A DNA stretch of 38,932 nucleotides from Desulfotruncus alcoholivorax DSM 16058 (GCF_000430885.1 NZ_AUMW01000033.1:1-38932), one strand, 5' to 3'; counted from the first letter of the stretch, positions 7,819 through 16,294 are shown. Program-made: numbers and translations. Notes: generated by a model from the sequence alone, not told the origin.

Positions 7819-8687
7819 AAATCACTGTGGCCAGCGGTAAAGGCGGGACGGGTAAAACCACGGTTGCGGTTGGCATGGCCCTGGCACTGCAAGCAGATGG
7901 CAACCGGGTCACTTTTTTGGACTGTGATGTAGAGGAACCAAACGGGCATATTTTTATCAAACCTGATATTCAAAAAAATGAAGATGTTTTTATTGATGTG
8001 CCGGAAATTAATCTGGAAAAATGCGATTTTTGCGGGAAATGCTCTGAAATATGCGCGTTTAATGCCCTGCTGGTTGCCGGTGAGAGTGTCGTGGTTTTCC
8101 ACGAATTATGCCACGGGTGCGGCGGTTGCAATTATTTTTGCCCTAAGGGTGCGGTAACCCTTATCCCTAAAAAAATCGGCACTATTGAAATGGGGACGGC
8201 GGCAGAGGGGCTCAATTTTGCTCATGGACAGTTGGAAATTGGCGTACCTTTAAGCCCGCCTCTGGTGGATGCGGTAAAAAAGAAACAGAATGGGGGCATC
8301 ACCATAATTGATGCCCCTCCAGGGACCTCATGTCCAGCTGTCCATACAGTGCGGGAAACAGATTTTTGCCTTCTGGTTACTGAACCCACCCCCTTTGGAT
8401 TAAATGACTTGGCTTTGGCCGTTGAGATGACCAGGGCACTGGATGTACCGTGCGGAATACTGGTTAATCGTGCCAGGGAGGGGTGGGACATAATCGATAA
8501 ATACTGCAAACAAAATAACCTGAAAATTTTAATGAAAATACCATTAAGCCGTGAAATCGCCGGAGCTTATTCCAAAGGGATACCCCTGACATTCCTGGAT
8601 AAGGAATGGGGGGTTGCTTTTAGGCGTCTTTTCCGGGATATCAGGGAGATGGTTGAGAGTGAAAGAAATAACCGTCATCAGTGGTAA
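7815..8687 (+). CDS. MinD-superfamily P-loop ATPase with inserted 2[4Fe-4S] ferredoxin domain (first copy)
   Basis: A 290-residue ATPase of the MinD/Mrp (SIMIBI) class. The deviant Walker A is GKGGTGKTT at 8-16. A ferredoxin insertion carries two CxxCxxCxxxC clusters, Cys70/73/76/80 and Cys99/102/105/109. After it comes the switch motif IIDAPPGTSCP and the base-recognition motif LVNRAREG. Proteins of this design occur in pairs in anaerobes and are thought to couple nucleotide hydrolysis to iron-sulfur or redox chemistry; the exact function is unknown. It overlaps its upstream neighbour by ATGA and the downstream paralogue by 29 bases, so expression is tightly coupled. Confidence 0.9.
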   Translation: MKITVASGKGGTGKTTVAVGMALALQADGNRVTFLDCDVEEPNGHIFIKPDIQKNEDVFIDVPEINLEKCDFCGKCSEICAFNALLVAGESVVVFHELCHGCGGCNYFCPKGAVTLIPKKIGTIEMGTAAEGLNFAHGQLEIGVPLSPPLVDAVKKKQNGGITIIDAPPGTSCPAVHTVRETDFCLLVTEPTPFGLNDLALAVEMTRALDVPCGILVNRAREGWDIIDKYCKQNNLKILMKIPLSREIAGAYSKGIPLTFLDKEWGVAFRRLFRDIREMVESERNNRHQW

Positions 8688-9516
8688 AGGCGGGACCGGA
8701 AAGACAAGCATAACCGCTTCCTTTGCAGTTCTGGCCCAAAACCACGTCATGGCGGACTGTGATGTGGATGCCGCAAATCTTCACATATTACTGTCCCCGG
8801 AGATTAAAGCAAAGCATAATTTCTGGGGTATGCCCAAAGTTGAAATTGATGCTGAAAAATGCAGCGGCTGCGGTATTTGTGAGGATTTATGCCGTTACGG
8901 GGCTATCAAGGACGGCGCGGTTAACAGCATGGAATGTGAGGGCTGCCGGGTGTGCTACCATGCCTGCCCCGAAAAAGCTATACGTTTGGTGGAGAGCCTT
9001 GCTGGAGAGTATTATATCTCCAAGACCCGCTTTGGCCCGTTTGTCCACGCCCGGTTGGGGGTAGCCCAGGAAAATTCCGGCAAACTTGTGGCAGAAGTGC
9101 GCCGCCAGGCGCGTGAGCTGGCCCAAAAGGAAGGGCGGGATTTGATTATAACTGACGGCCCGCCTGGTATCGGCTGTCCGGTGATTTCATCGCTGGGCGG
9201 CACGGACCTTGCCGTCGTGGTGGTTGAGCCTACGATTTCATCCATTCATGACCTGGACAGGGTATTGAAATTGACAGAGCATTTTAATGTAAAAACTGCC
9301 GTTTGTATCAATAAGTGGGATCTCAATCTCCGAAACAGCAGCACCATAGAAGAAGCTTGCCTCAATATGAATATTCCCGTTATCGGCAGAATCGGCTATG
9401 ATATCACTTTTATGGCAGCAGTGATGGAAAGAAAGCCGGTTATCCAGATGACAAGTTCGGTAGTGGATAATATTGTTTCCCTCTGGCATAATGCAGAGGG
9501 AATATTGAATAGTTGA
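8659..9516 (+). CDS. MinD-superfamily P-loop ATPase with inserted ferredoxin domain (second copy)
   Basis: A 285-residue paralogue of the preceding gene. I chose GTG 8659 because the protein then starts MKEITVISGKGG, aligning with the sibling's MKITVASGKGG, and a GGGAGA site lies about ten bases upstream; longer in-frame starts run inside the sibling gene. Walker A is GKGGTGKTS at 9-17. Two ferredoxin motifs follow (CSGCGICEDLC and CEGCRVCYHAC), then IITDGPPGIGCP and INKWDLN. The two copies probably form a heterodimer, as MinD-type ATPases act as dimers; this is inference. An Mrp-type ATPase follows after 13 bases. Confidence 0.9.
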   Translation: MKEITVISGKGGTGKTSITASFAVLAQNHVMADCDVDAANLHILLSPEIKAKHNFWGMPKVEIDAEKCSGCGICEDLCRYGAIKDGAVNSMECEGCRVCYHACPEKAIRLVESLAGEYYISKTRFGPFVHARLGVAQENSGKLVAEVRRQARELAQKEGRDLIITDGPPGIGCPVISSLGGTDLAVVVVEPTISSIHDLDRVLKLTEHFNVKTAVCINKWDLNLRNSSTIEEACLNMNIPVIGRIGYDITFMAAVMERKPVIQMTSSVVDNIVSLWHNAEGILNS

Positions 9517-9529
9517 AGGGGAGAGAAAA

Positions 9530-10375
9530 ATGGCGGAAAACGAAAAATGCGATTCCTGTAATCAGAAAACAGAGGGATGTACACCCGACAAATGTGGCAT
9601 TGACATTTTACCCCAAAACGATTATACCGAAATAAAACACGTTATAGCCGTCATGAGCGGCAAGGGTGGGGTGGGGAAATCATCAGTTTCAGCGCTTTTA
9701 GCATTAAGCCTGGCCCGCAGGGGCTACCGGGTGGGGATTTTAGACGCTGATATCACCGGCCCCAGCATTCCCAAAATGTTTGGTATCAGTGCCCGCCCGC
9801 TGCATGATGAAAATGTGCTTTACGCTGCGATGTCGGGGTCAGGGATAAAAATCATGTCACTGAACCTGCTGCTGGAAAACGAGGACCAGCCTGTGATCTG
9901 GCGTGGCCCGATTATCGCCGGTGCCGTAAAACAGTTTTGGACCGACGTTGCCTGGGGTAAAATTGATTTTATGATTGTGGACCTTCCTCCCGGTACGGGC
10001 GATGTGCCCCTTACCGTAATGCAATCGCTGCCTCTGGACGGGATCGTGGTAGTAACTTCACCACAGGATCTGGCCAATATGGTGGTTAGGAAAGCCGTTA
10101 ACATGGCCAATCATATGAATATTCCCCTGCTGGGGTTTGTGGAGAATATGAGCTACCTGCGCTGCCCGGACTGCGGCAAGGAAATTAAAATTTTTGGAGA
10201 AAGCAGGTCAACCTCCCTGGCGACCTCCATGGGCCTGCGCTTATTAGAAAAACTGCCGGTCGACCCTGAGCTGGCCGGGCTCTGCGATGCCGGTCAGGTG
10301 GAGAACTACGGGGCGGAACTGTTTAAAGACTTTGAGCACTTGGTCTTAAAGAAACCAAATACCAATATTTGTTGA
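9530..10375 (+). CDS. mrp: Mrp/NBP35-family iron-sulfur carrier ATPase
   Basis: A 281-residue Mrp-type ATPase that transfers [4Fe-4S] clusters to target proteins in the cytosol. The N-terminus carries five cysteines (CDSCNQKTEGC, then DKC), resembling the N-terminal cluster site of NBP35. The P-loop is SGKGGVGKSS, followed by LDADITGPSIPKMFG, IVDLPPGTGD and the C-terminal bridging-cluster motif CPDCGK (about residue 208). The ATG at 9530 has GGGGAGAG at 9518-9525. Last gene of the five-gene operon, with a strong terminator 18 bases later. Three P-loop ATPases of one superfamily in a row point to a dedicated cluster-assembly or delivery function. Confidence 0.92.
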   Translation: MAENEKCDSCNQKTEGCTPDKCGIDILPQNDYTEIKHVIAVMSGKGGVGKSSVSALLALSLARRGYRVGILDADITGPSIPKMFGISARPLHDENVLYAAMSGSGIKIMSLNLLLENEDQPVIWRGPIIAGAVKQFWTDVAWGKIDFMIVDLPPGTGDVPLTVMQSLPLDGIVVVTSPQDLANMVVRKAVNMANHMNIPLLGFVENMSYLRCPDCGKEIKIFGESRSTSLATSMGLRLLEKLPVDPELAGLCDAGQVENYGAELFKDFEHLVLKKPNTNIC

Positions 10376-10391
10376 TAACCAGAAGCTGTGC

Positions 10392-10417
10392 AAACCCCTT
10401 CTATTGGAAGGGGTTTT
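10392..10417 (+). terminator. Rho-independent terminator of the ferredoxin-ATPase operon
   Basis: AACCCCTTC (10393-10401), a five-base loop, GAAGGGGTT (10407-10415) and continuing Ts. A perfect 9-bp GC-rich stem located just after the mrp-type gene. Confidence 0.85.
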
Positions 10418-10433
10418 GATATGTTCAGCACAT

Positions 10434-10502
10434 GTCGTTGCGAGGATTGAAACGAGGTGGCAATCTGAACATCATGGAAAAGGGGACGCACCTATCCATG
10501 AT
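10434..10502. repeat. REP-like repeat, copy 3, with an adjoining hairpin
   Basis: GTCGTTGCGAGGATTGAA at 10434-10451 matches the left half of the copy at 3998, and CAATCTGAAC follows. Attached to it is an 8-bp inverted repeat, ATCATGGA (10471-10478) and TCCATGAT (10495-10502), around AAAAGGGGACGCACC and trailed by T-rich sequence. The second part may be a separate small repeat or a terminator. An open frame across this region (10432-10632) is best explained as repeat plus junk. Confidence 0.6.
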
Positions 10503-10692
10503 TTTTAATTTTAAAAGCGGTTTTTTATCGATTTATGTCTTTTATGTGATATTATTATTTTATGGAATATCCTGGCCCTTTGGCTGTAGACAGGCTAAGT
10601 CTGGAACAGCCATTTATCATGTCCGGCAATAGCAGGCGAAATTGGTGGTTATAATAAAGCTATTGCGCAATTTGAATTCCGGAGGTGGGAAA
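10503..10692. other. Non-coding leader upstream of the symporter operon
   Basis: An AT-rich stretch completing the roughly 315-base gap between the mrp-type gene and the symporter genes. Beyond the terminator and repeat described separately it holds a GGAGGTGGG ribosome site at 10681-10689. The promoter of the symporter operon should be here, but I could not identify a convincing pair of boxes. Confidence 0.4.
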
Positions 10693-10875
10693 GTGGGAAA
10701 TAAAATAACGGGCTGGGCAGTGTGGTTCTTGGTTTTGGTATTATCGGCCTTTATTGTGCCATATCAATTTTTGTCCGGAATTCCAAAGGTATACGGGGCT
10801 TTTTTATACTGGGGACTTTTTGCGCTGGCCGCAATGATCAGCGTCGGTATTATTACCGCCAGATGGAGGGAGTAA
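10693..10875 (+). CDS. Small two-helix membrane protein, probable symporter accessory subunit
   Basis: A 60-residue protein starting at GTG 10693, with GGAGGTGGG ending three bases upstream. It has two predicted transmembrane helices (about 8-25 and 35-54) with Gly/Ala/Phe-rich sequence and a positively charged end, TARWRE. Small two-helix proteins of this kind (YhdT/DUF997-like) are often encoded directly before a sodium:solute symporter, and that is the arrangement here, with the symporter start three bases after this stop. The accessory role is inferred from the arrangement. Confidence 0.75.
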   Translation: MGNKITGWAVWFLVLVLSAFIVPYQFLSGIPKVYGAFLYWGLFALAAMISVGIITARWRE

Positions 10876-10878
10876 GTC

Positions 10879-12357
10879 TTGAATTCATATTATATTTACC
10901 TGGCCATTGGGTTGTATTTTATTCTTGGAACCATCGTGGCTGTTTATGCCCGCAGGGGAATGGGGCGGGGCATGGCCGACTTTTTTTTGGCCAACCGGGC
11001 CGTTAACGGTGTCGTTGCCGCGCTTACCTACAGCGCCACTACCTACAGCGCCTTTATGATGGTTGGGCTGGCCGGGTTTACCTACATCGGCGGCGTGGGC
11101 GCCTGGGGCTTTGAACTGATTTATTTATCCGGCCTGGTGCTGGTGGCCTTCTTTGGCCCAAGGTTCTGGCTGGCGGGTAAGAAATATAACTATATCACGC
11201 CTGCCGAACTGCTGGGCGACCGTTACCAGAGCAGGGCCGTTCAGGTGATCACAGCCATAACCTCAATTATTTTCCTTATTCCATATAGCGCGGTGCAGCT
11301 CATCGGGATAGGCACCCTGGTGGAGGGTATGTCCAAAGGTGCGATTCCGTTTATGGCCGGTTTAATCATTGCCACTGTGGTTACAGTCGTGTGGGCATTT
11401 ATGGGTGGGATGAGGGCCGTGGCCTGGACGGACTCCCTGCAGGCTTTGATTATGATCACAATATCCACCCTTTCGGTTGTGTTTATTATCCACCGTGCTT
11501 TCGGTGACGTGGGGACAATGTTCGGCCTGCTGGAAAAGAATTATCCCGGCTGGCTTACAGTCCCGGGCCCTGGCTTTTTTAGTTTTAATACCTTTCTCGG
11601 GCTCAGTCTGCCCTGGTTTTTCTTTTCTCTGTCCAACCCGCAGGTCAGCCAGCGCTTGTTTATACCGCGGTCCCTTACTCATATGAGAATTATGGTGATG
11701 GGGTTCTTATGCTTTGGTTTTGTTTATACCCTAATTTCAATTCTTTGGGGCTTTTCCGCGCGTTTGTTGGTTCCCGGTCTGGCCAATGGCGACCTGGCTA
11801 CACCGGCTTTATTGTCCATGAATGTTATACCGCCAGTAATAGCCCTGCTGGTGATGATAGGGATTACTGCCGCGGCCATATCGACAATTAACTCAATTGT
11901 GCTGACCCTTTCCTCCATGATCTCCCAGGACGTGATTAAGCAGATCATACCTGCTGTTGAAGAGAATAACCTGCTGTTAACAGGCAGAATTTTTGTGTTT
12001 CTCTTTACGCTGGGGGCATTTGTTTTTGCCACTATGCGTCTTGGCCTGATCGCAGTGCTGTCAGTGGCTTCCTCCGCCGGGCTGCTGGTAACCGTGCCGG
12101 CCATCTTCGGCGCGTTTTTCTGGAAGAGGGGCACTGCCGCTGCCGTAGTTGTAAGTATCCTGGCGGGTGGCACAGCCGCCCTGTTATTTCAATTCGCCAA
12201 CATCAAGCCGCTGGGCTTGGGGACTGGTGTTTGGAGCGGGATCATTTCCGCGGTGCTGTTTATTGTCGTGAGCCGGTTCACCGTGCCGCCTGAGGCCAAA
12301 GCAGAAGAATTCATGAGTTATATTGACGGCGCGCTAAAGGAAAAGAATGCCATATAA
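10879..12357 (+). CDS. Sodium:solute symporter (SSS family)
   Basis: A 492-residue secondary transporter with about 13 hydrophobic segments. SSS-family features are YSATTYSAFMMVGLAGFTY near residues 50-70, the substrate/sodium region around GFELIYLSG, the family signature region WAFMGGMRAVAWTDSLQA, and AAAISTINSIVLTLSSM in the helix that usually holds the second sodium-site serines. The start is TTG at 10879, with ATGGAGGGAG at 10863-10872, just downstream of the small subunit. The overall shape recalls the PanF-like pantothenate branch, but the solute cannot be named from sequence. The isochorismatase-like gene next door might hint at a nicotinamide- or amide-type substrate, which is speculative. 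Confidence 0.9.
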   Translation: MNSYYIYLAIGLYFILGTIVAVYARRGMGRGMADFFLANRAVNGVVAALTYSATTYSAFMMVGLAGFTYIGGVGAWGFELIYLSGLVLVAFFGPRFWLAGKKYNYITPAELLGDRYQSRAVQVITAITSIIFLIPYSAVQLIGIGTLVEGMSKGAIPFMAGLIIATVVTVVWAFMGGMRAVAWTDSLQALIMITISTLSVVFIIHRAFGDVGTMFGLLEKNYPGWLTVPGPGFFSFNTFLGLSLPWFFFSLSNPQVSQRLFIPRSLTHMRIMVMGFLCFGFVYTLISILWGFSARLLVPGLANGDLATPALLSMNVIPPVIALLVMIGITAAAISTINSIVLTLSSMISQDVIKQIIPAVEENNLLLTGRIFVFLFTLGAFVFATMRLGLIAVLSVASSAGLLVTVPAIFGAFFWKRGTAAAVVVSILAGGTAALLFQFANIKPLGLGTGVWSGIISAVLFIVVSRFTVPPEAKAEEFMSYIDGALKEKNAI

Positions 12358-12412
12358 TAGCATCAATATATATGCAACAAACATGAAGAAAAAATACATG
12401 GGAGGGAAGCTT

Positions 12413-12955
12413 ATGCCCCGAAAAGCAGTTATTGTGGTAGACATGCTGAACGACTTTGTTACGGGTTGTTTAAAATGCGAAAGGTCTTCCAGAATTATAG
12501 CTCCGCTAAAAAAACTAATAGAAACCGCACGGGTGAAAGGTATTCCTGTGATTTATTCCAATGACGCCCACTACAAAGGGCTGGATAAAGAACTTGAGCA
12601 CTGGGGCGACCACGCCATTGCCGGCACCGAAGGAGCTGAAGTGATCGAAGAGCTGAAGCCGGAGCCCGGAGACTATATTGTGCCCAAAAGGAGATACAGC
12701 GGCTTTTTCCAAACCGGCTTACAGCTTTTATTGACCGAGCTGGGCGTGGATACGCTGATTATCACCGGCCTGCATTGCCACATGTGTGTGCGCCATACAA
12801 CGGCGGATGCTTTTCAGTGGGGCTATAAAATTATGGTTCCCAGCGATGCTACTGACGCCTTTACGGAAGAGGATTATCAGATGGGGATGAAATATTTAGT
12901 CGATGTTTACGGGGCGGATGTAAAAACTGTAGACGAAATACTTGAGTCATTATAA
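12413..12955 (+). CDS. Isochorismatase-family cysteine hydrolase
   Basis: A 180-residue hydrolase starting at ATG 12413, with GGGAGGGA at 12400-12407; in-frame codons further upstream overlap the symporter gene and are rejected. The catalytic triad of the family is visible: Asp10 in VVDMLNDF, Lys92 in PKRRYSGF and Cys125 in HCHMCVRHTT. The segment NDAHYKGLDKELEHWGDHA holds histidines and acidic residues that bind metal in nicotinamidases. Members hydrolyse isochorismate, nicotinamide or other amides, and I cannot tell which. It lies between a symporter and two flavoproteins, all on the + strand. Confidence 0.85.
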   Translation: MPRKAVIVVDMLNDFVTGCLKCERSSRIIAPLKKLIETARVKGIPVIYSNDAHYKGLDKELEHWGDHAIAGTEGAEVIEELKPEPGDYIVPKRRYSGFFQTGLQLLLTELGVDTLIITGLHCHMCVRHTTADAFQWGYKIMVPSDATDAFTEEDYQMGMKYLVDVYGADVKTVDEILESL

Positions 12956-12983
12956 ACCACAACAGCATAAGGGACGGGATGAT

Positions 12984-14579
12984 ATGCTCAGGGTTTCAGG
13001 GATTAAACTGTCCCTGGATGAAGATAAGCCATTAATTAGAGAAAAATTGGCCAGAAAATTAAAGGTCAAAGAAAGTGACATAATTCGGTATGAGATTTTC
13101 CGGCAATCAATTGACGCCAGGAAAAGCGAAATGATTTATTTTGTATATACCGTTGATGTGGAACTGAAAAACGAGGGGGCCTTTGACAAAAAACTGCCGG
13201 GCCAAGATGTTTCAGCGGCGCCTGAGAAAGAATATGTCTATGTCCGCCCGGGTGAGGAGGCTCTGGCCCACCGCCCGGTGATCGTCGGAACAGGCCCCGC
13301 AGGGCTTTTTGCCGGGTTATTGCTGGCCCGGATGGGTTACAGGCCGCTGCTGCTGGAACGAGGCGCCGATGTGGATACGCGTGCCAGGGCCGTCCGGTCT
13401 TTCTGGCAGACCGGCCAATTGGATACCGAATGCAACGTCCAGTTTGGGGAAGGCGGGGCCGGGACCTTTTCCGACGGTAAACTAACCACCTTGATTAAGG
13501 ACAAAAGGTGTGGCTTTGTGACCCGGGAAATGGTTTTGGCCGGCGCCCCCGGGGATATTATTTATTCCTACAAGCCTCATATCGGCACCGATATACTGAG
13601 GACGGTAGTCAAAAACATCCGCCGCCGGATTCTGGACCTGGGCGGCGAAGTCAGGTTCAACAGCAAGGTAACCGATCTGATAATCCGTAATAATCAAATC
13701 AAGGGCTTAATTGTTAACGGCAGCGAAGAAATTAAAGCACAAGCGGTGGTGCTGGCCGTCGGGCACAGCGCCAGGGATACTTTTGCCATGCTTTATGACA
13801 GGGGGTTGGTAATTACCCCCAAGTCTTTTTCCATCGGGGTAAGAGTTGAACATCCCCAGGAGCTGATAGACACCGCGCAATACAAAGGTTTTGCCGGGCA
13901 TCCCAAATTGGGCCCGGCGGAATACAAGCTGGCCTACCATTCGCCGTCCGGAAGATCGGCCTATACTTTTTGCATGTGCCCCGGCGGAACCGTTGTAGCG
14001 GCAGCTTCAGAAGAGGGCCATGTGGTCACCAACGGCATGAGCGAATACGCCAGGGACGGCAGGAACGCCAACAGCGCGCTGCTGGTGGGGGTTAACCCGG
14101 GTGATTTCGGCAGTGACCACCCGCTGGCCGGGGTTGAGTTCCAGAGGAAATGGGAAAGCCGGGCTTTTATTTTGGGCGGCCGGGATTACAGCGCACCGGT
14201 TCAACTGGTGGGGGATTTTCTGGCCGGCAGGCCTTCGTCTGCCATTGGGACGGTGGAGCCGACCTATACCCGAAAGGTGGTGCCCTCAGACCTGACAAAA
14301 TGCCTGCCTGGTTATGTAACAGACACTTTAAAGGAAGCAATACTGCATTTTGACCGCAAATTAAAGGGGTTTGCCCTGCCGGACGCGGTGCTGACCGGGG
14401 TTGAAACAAGGAGTTCGTCCCCGGTTAGAATATTAAGGGATGAACACTGCCAATCTAATATTGCCGGGCTTTACCCGGCCGGTGAAGGCCCCGGTTATGC
14501 CGGGGGAATAATTTCATCAGCTGTCGACGGTATGAGGGTGGCAGAATACATAGCACTAAAGTATAAACCTGGTGGTTGA
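12984..14579 (+). CDS. FAD-dependent dehydrogenase (COG2509-like flavoprotein)
   Basis: A 531-residue flavoprotein. I chose ATG 12984 because the protein then starts MLRVSGIKLSLDED, the usual beginning of this family, and GGGACGGGA lies just upstream. An N-terminal domain of about 90 residues rich in charged residues precedes the Rossmann FAD site VIVGTGPAGLFAGLLLARMG. The family motifs NVQFGEGGAGTFSDGKL and the closing EGPGYAGGIISSAVDGMRVAEYI (split here in two: EGPGYAGGIISSA, then DGMRVAEYI) are present. These proteins are widespread in Clostridia; substrate and electron partner are unknown. A second flavoprotein starts three bases after its stop. Confidence 0.88.
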   Translation: MLRVSGIKLSLDEDKPLIREKLARKLKVKESDIIRYEIFRQSIDARKSEMIYFVYTVDVELKNEGAFDKKLPGQDVSAAPEKEYVYVRPGEEALAHRPVIVGTGPAGLFAGLLLARMGYRPLLLERGADVDTRARAVRSFWQTGQLDTECNVQFGEGGAGTFSDGKLTTLIKDKRCGFVTREMVLAGAPGDIIYSYKPHIGTDILRTVVKNIRRRILDLGGEVRFNSKVTDLIIRNNQIKGLIVNGSEEIKAQAVVLAVGHSARDTFAMLYDRGLVITPKSFSIGVRVEHPQELIDTAQYKGFAGHPKLGPAEYKLAYHSPSGRSAYTFCMCPGGTVVAAASEEGHVVTNGMSEYARDGRNANSALLVGVNPGDFGSDHPLAGVEFQRKWESRAFILGGRDYSAPVQLVGDFLAGRPSSAIGTVEPTYTRKVVPSDLTKCLPGYVTDTLKEAILHFDRKLKGFALPDAVLTGVETRSSSPVRILRDEHCQSNIAGLYPAGEGPGYAGGIISSAVDGMRVAEYIALKYKPGG

Positions 14580-14582
14580 TCT

Positions 14583-15830
14583 ATGAAGGCTGATAAAACT
14601 AAACCTGTCCGGGTGGCTGTGGTGGGCGGCGGCGCCGCCGGCCTGACGGCCGCCATTGCGGCCCGGCGCCGGGGCGCCGCAGTCACAGTGCTGGAGCGGA
14701 TGAACCGGGTTGGCAAAAAGATTCTGGCCACGGGCAACGGCCGCTGCAATATGAGTAATATAGACCTGGGCATTAACCATTACCACGGCCGCAACCCCAA
14801 ATTTGCTTTTGGGGCCCTGGGGCGTTTTGATTTTAGCCGGACCATGGAGTTTTTTGAAGAACTGGGTATAGCCTGGAAAGTTGAAGAAGGCGGCAAAGTT
14901 TTCCCTGTTTCCAACCAGGCCTCCAGCGTCCTGGACGTAATAAGGTACGAAATAGAGCGGATTGGCGTGGAGGTAATCTGTGAGGCCGAAGTAAAAGGTA
15001 TTTCCAAAAGCGGCGGCGAATTTATATTAGACCTTGGTAATGGAAGTCGTTTCAGGGCAGACAGGGTGATATTAACCACCGGGGGTAAAGCGGCGCCCAA
15101 CCTGGGCTCCAACGGCAGCGGCTACATACTGGCCCGGAAAATGGGGCATCAAGTGCTGGAGCCGTTTCCCGCCCTGGTGCAGCTTCGTTTGGCGTCGAAT
15201 TTTCTCAAACAGATCTCCGGGATCAAATTTGATTTCCAGGCCGAAGTGCTGGCCGGTGAAAAGCCAGTTGCCCGTGCCGGGGGAGAAATATTGTTTACCG
15301 GTTACGGCATCTCCGGGCCGCCTATTTTGGCTTTGAGCAGAACGGTTGGAGAAAACCTGCAAAAAGGTGAACAGGTTCAGCTTAAGCTGATTATTATTGA
15401 TTACATGACAAGGGACGAATTGGAAGCCTTTTTAATCAGACGCCTGGAACAGCAGGCGCATAAAGACCTGCCCTTTAGTTTCGTAGGATTTATCAATAAA
15501 CGGCTGGTGCCGGTGCTGCTTAAGGAAGCCGGGCTGCGGGACATCAATAAAAAGGCGGGACAGGTAACGGCCGGGGAAAGGAACGCCATACTAAACATCT
15601 TGCAGGACTGGCGATTTGAGGTTACCGGCACGAATTCCTGGGTGCAGGCACAGGTTACAGCCGGCGGAGTGGACGTAAAGGATATAGATAACAAAACCAT
15701 GGAATCAAGGCTGGTAAAAGGCCTTTATTTTGCCGGCGAGATTCTGGACATTGACGGCGATTGCGGAGGATATAATCTGCAGTGGGCCTGGTCTTCAGGT
15801 TTTGTGGCCGGTGAAAGTGCGGCTACCTGA
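14583..15830 (+). CDS. HI0933-family NAD(P)/FAD-dependent flavoprotein
   Basis: A 415-residue protein of the HI0933/BaiN-like family. FAD-binding VAVVGGGAAGLTAAIAA lies at the N-terminus, followed by GKKILATGNGRCNMSN, the family hallmark. LTTGGKAAPNLGSNGSGY and the C-terminal GGYNLQWAWSSGFVAGE are also diagnostic. The length is normal. Members are FAD proteins whose reaction is known for few cases (for example a bile-acid reductase in gut Clostridia); here the reaction is unknown. It directly follows another flavoprotein. Confidence 0.9.
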   Translation: MKADKTKPVRVAVVGGGAAGLTAAIAARRRGAAVTVLERMNRVGKKILATGNGRCNMSNIDLGINHYHGRNPKFAFGALGRFDFSRTMEFFEELGIAWKVEEGGKVFPVSNQASSVLDVIRYEIERIGVEVICEAEVKGISKSGGEFILDLGNGSRFRADRVILTTGGKAAPNLGSNGSGYILARKMGHQVLEPFPALVQLRLASNFLKQISGIKFDFQAEVLAGEKPVARAGGEILFTGYGISGPPILALSRTVGENLQKGEQVQLKLIIIDYMTRDELEAFLIRRLEQQAHKDLPFSFVGFINKRLVPVLLKEAGLRDINKKAGQVTAGERNAILNILQDWRFEVTGTNSWVQAQVTAGGVDVKDIDNKTMESRLVKGLYFAGEILDIDGDCGGYNLQWAWSSGFVAGESAAT

Positions 15831-15861
15831 TAATTTTAAATTAAAAGGGGGAGATTGACAC

Positions 15862-16062
15862 ATGTCTGGTTGCGGAAGTTGCTCCGCCTGTGGTGGTAGT
15901 GATGAAAGGGCTCAGGAGTATAAGAATTATTATGGCCAGTCGGCGGTTAAGTGCCCTATTTGCGAAACAGAAATCACATTTGAAAAACTGCCGCCCGGCC
16001 GGAAAATCAAATGCACAGAATGTGATTCAATAATAGAAGTAATACCTCTGCTGTTGAACTAA
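15862..16062 (+). CDS. Small zinc-ribbon protein
   Basis: A 66-residue protein with a Cys-rich N-terminus (GCGSCSACGG) and a second pair of motifs, CPICETEI and CTECDSII, typical of a rubredoxin- or zinc-ribbon-like knuckle. The segment from residue 33 onward resembles the LysW/transcription-factor ribbon fold. ATG 15862 has AAAAGGGGGAGA at 15843-15854. A second Cys-rich mini-gene follows. Function unknown. Confidence 0.8.
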   Translation: MSGCGSCSACGGSDERAQEYKNYYGQSAVKCPICETEITFEKLPPGRKIKCTECDSIIEVIPLLLN

Positions 16063-16121
16063 GCTAGTTAATGAAGTTAAGTTGATTAAAAGACGTACTA
16101 TAACCGCGTAAGGAGGTTTTT

Positions 16122-16253
16122 ATGGTGGATGATACTGCTAACCTGACCAAATACGTTTGTGAGGATTGCGGACTTTCTTTCTGGGCTGACCCCGGGGATG
16201 AACCAAGGTTTTGCCCGTTTTGTGAAAGGGCATTGATTAAGCCTGCAAAGTAA
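16122..16253 (+). CDS. Very small zinc-ribbon/rubredoxin-like protein
   Basis: A 43-residue ORF with a textbook ribosome site, AAGGAGG at 16110-16116, five bases before ATG 16122. It carries CEDCG and CPFCE motifs separated by SFWADPGDEPRF, so it can form a single four-cysteine metal knuckle. It is short but has a good start, and is followed by a strong terminator that closes the flavoprotein/zinc-ribbon series. Function unknown. Confidence 0.7.
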   Translation: MVDDTANLTKYVCEDCGLSFWADPGDEPRFCPFCERALIKPAK

Positions 16254-16294
16254 TGGATATATGGTTGGGGTTGTACTTGGGAAAACTGCAAAAT

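Noticed and set aside
10432-10632. Open frame of 66 codons starting in the third REP-like repeat
   Set aside because: Its first part is repeat DNA with a hairpin, there is no ribosome site, and nothing in the product looks protein-like.
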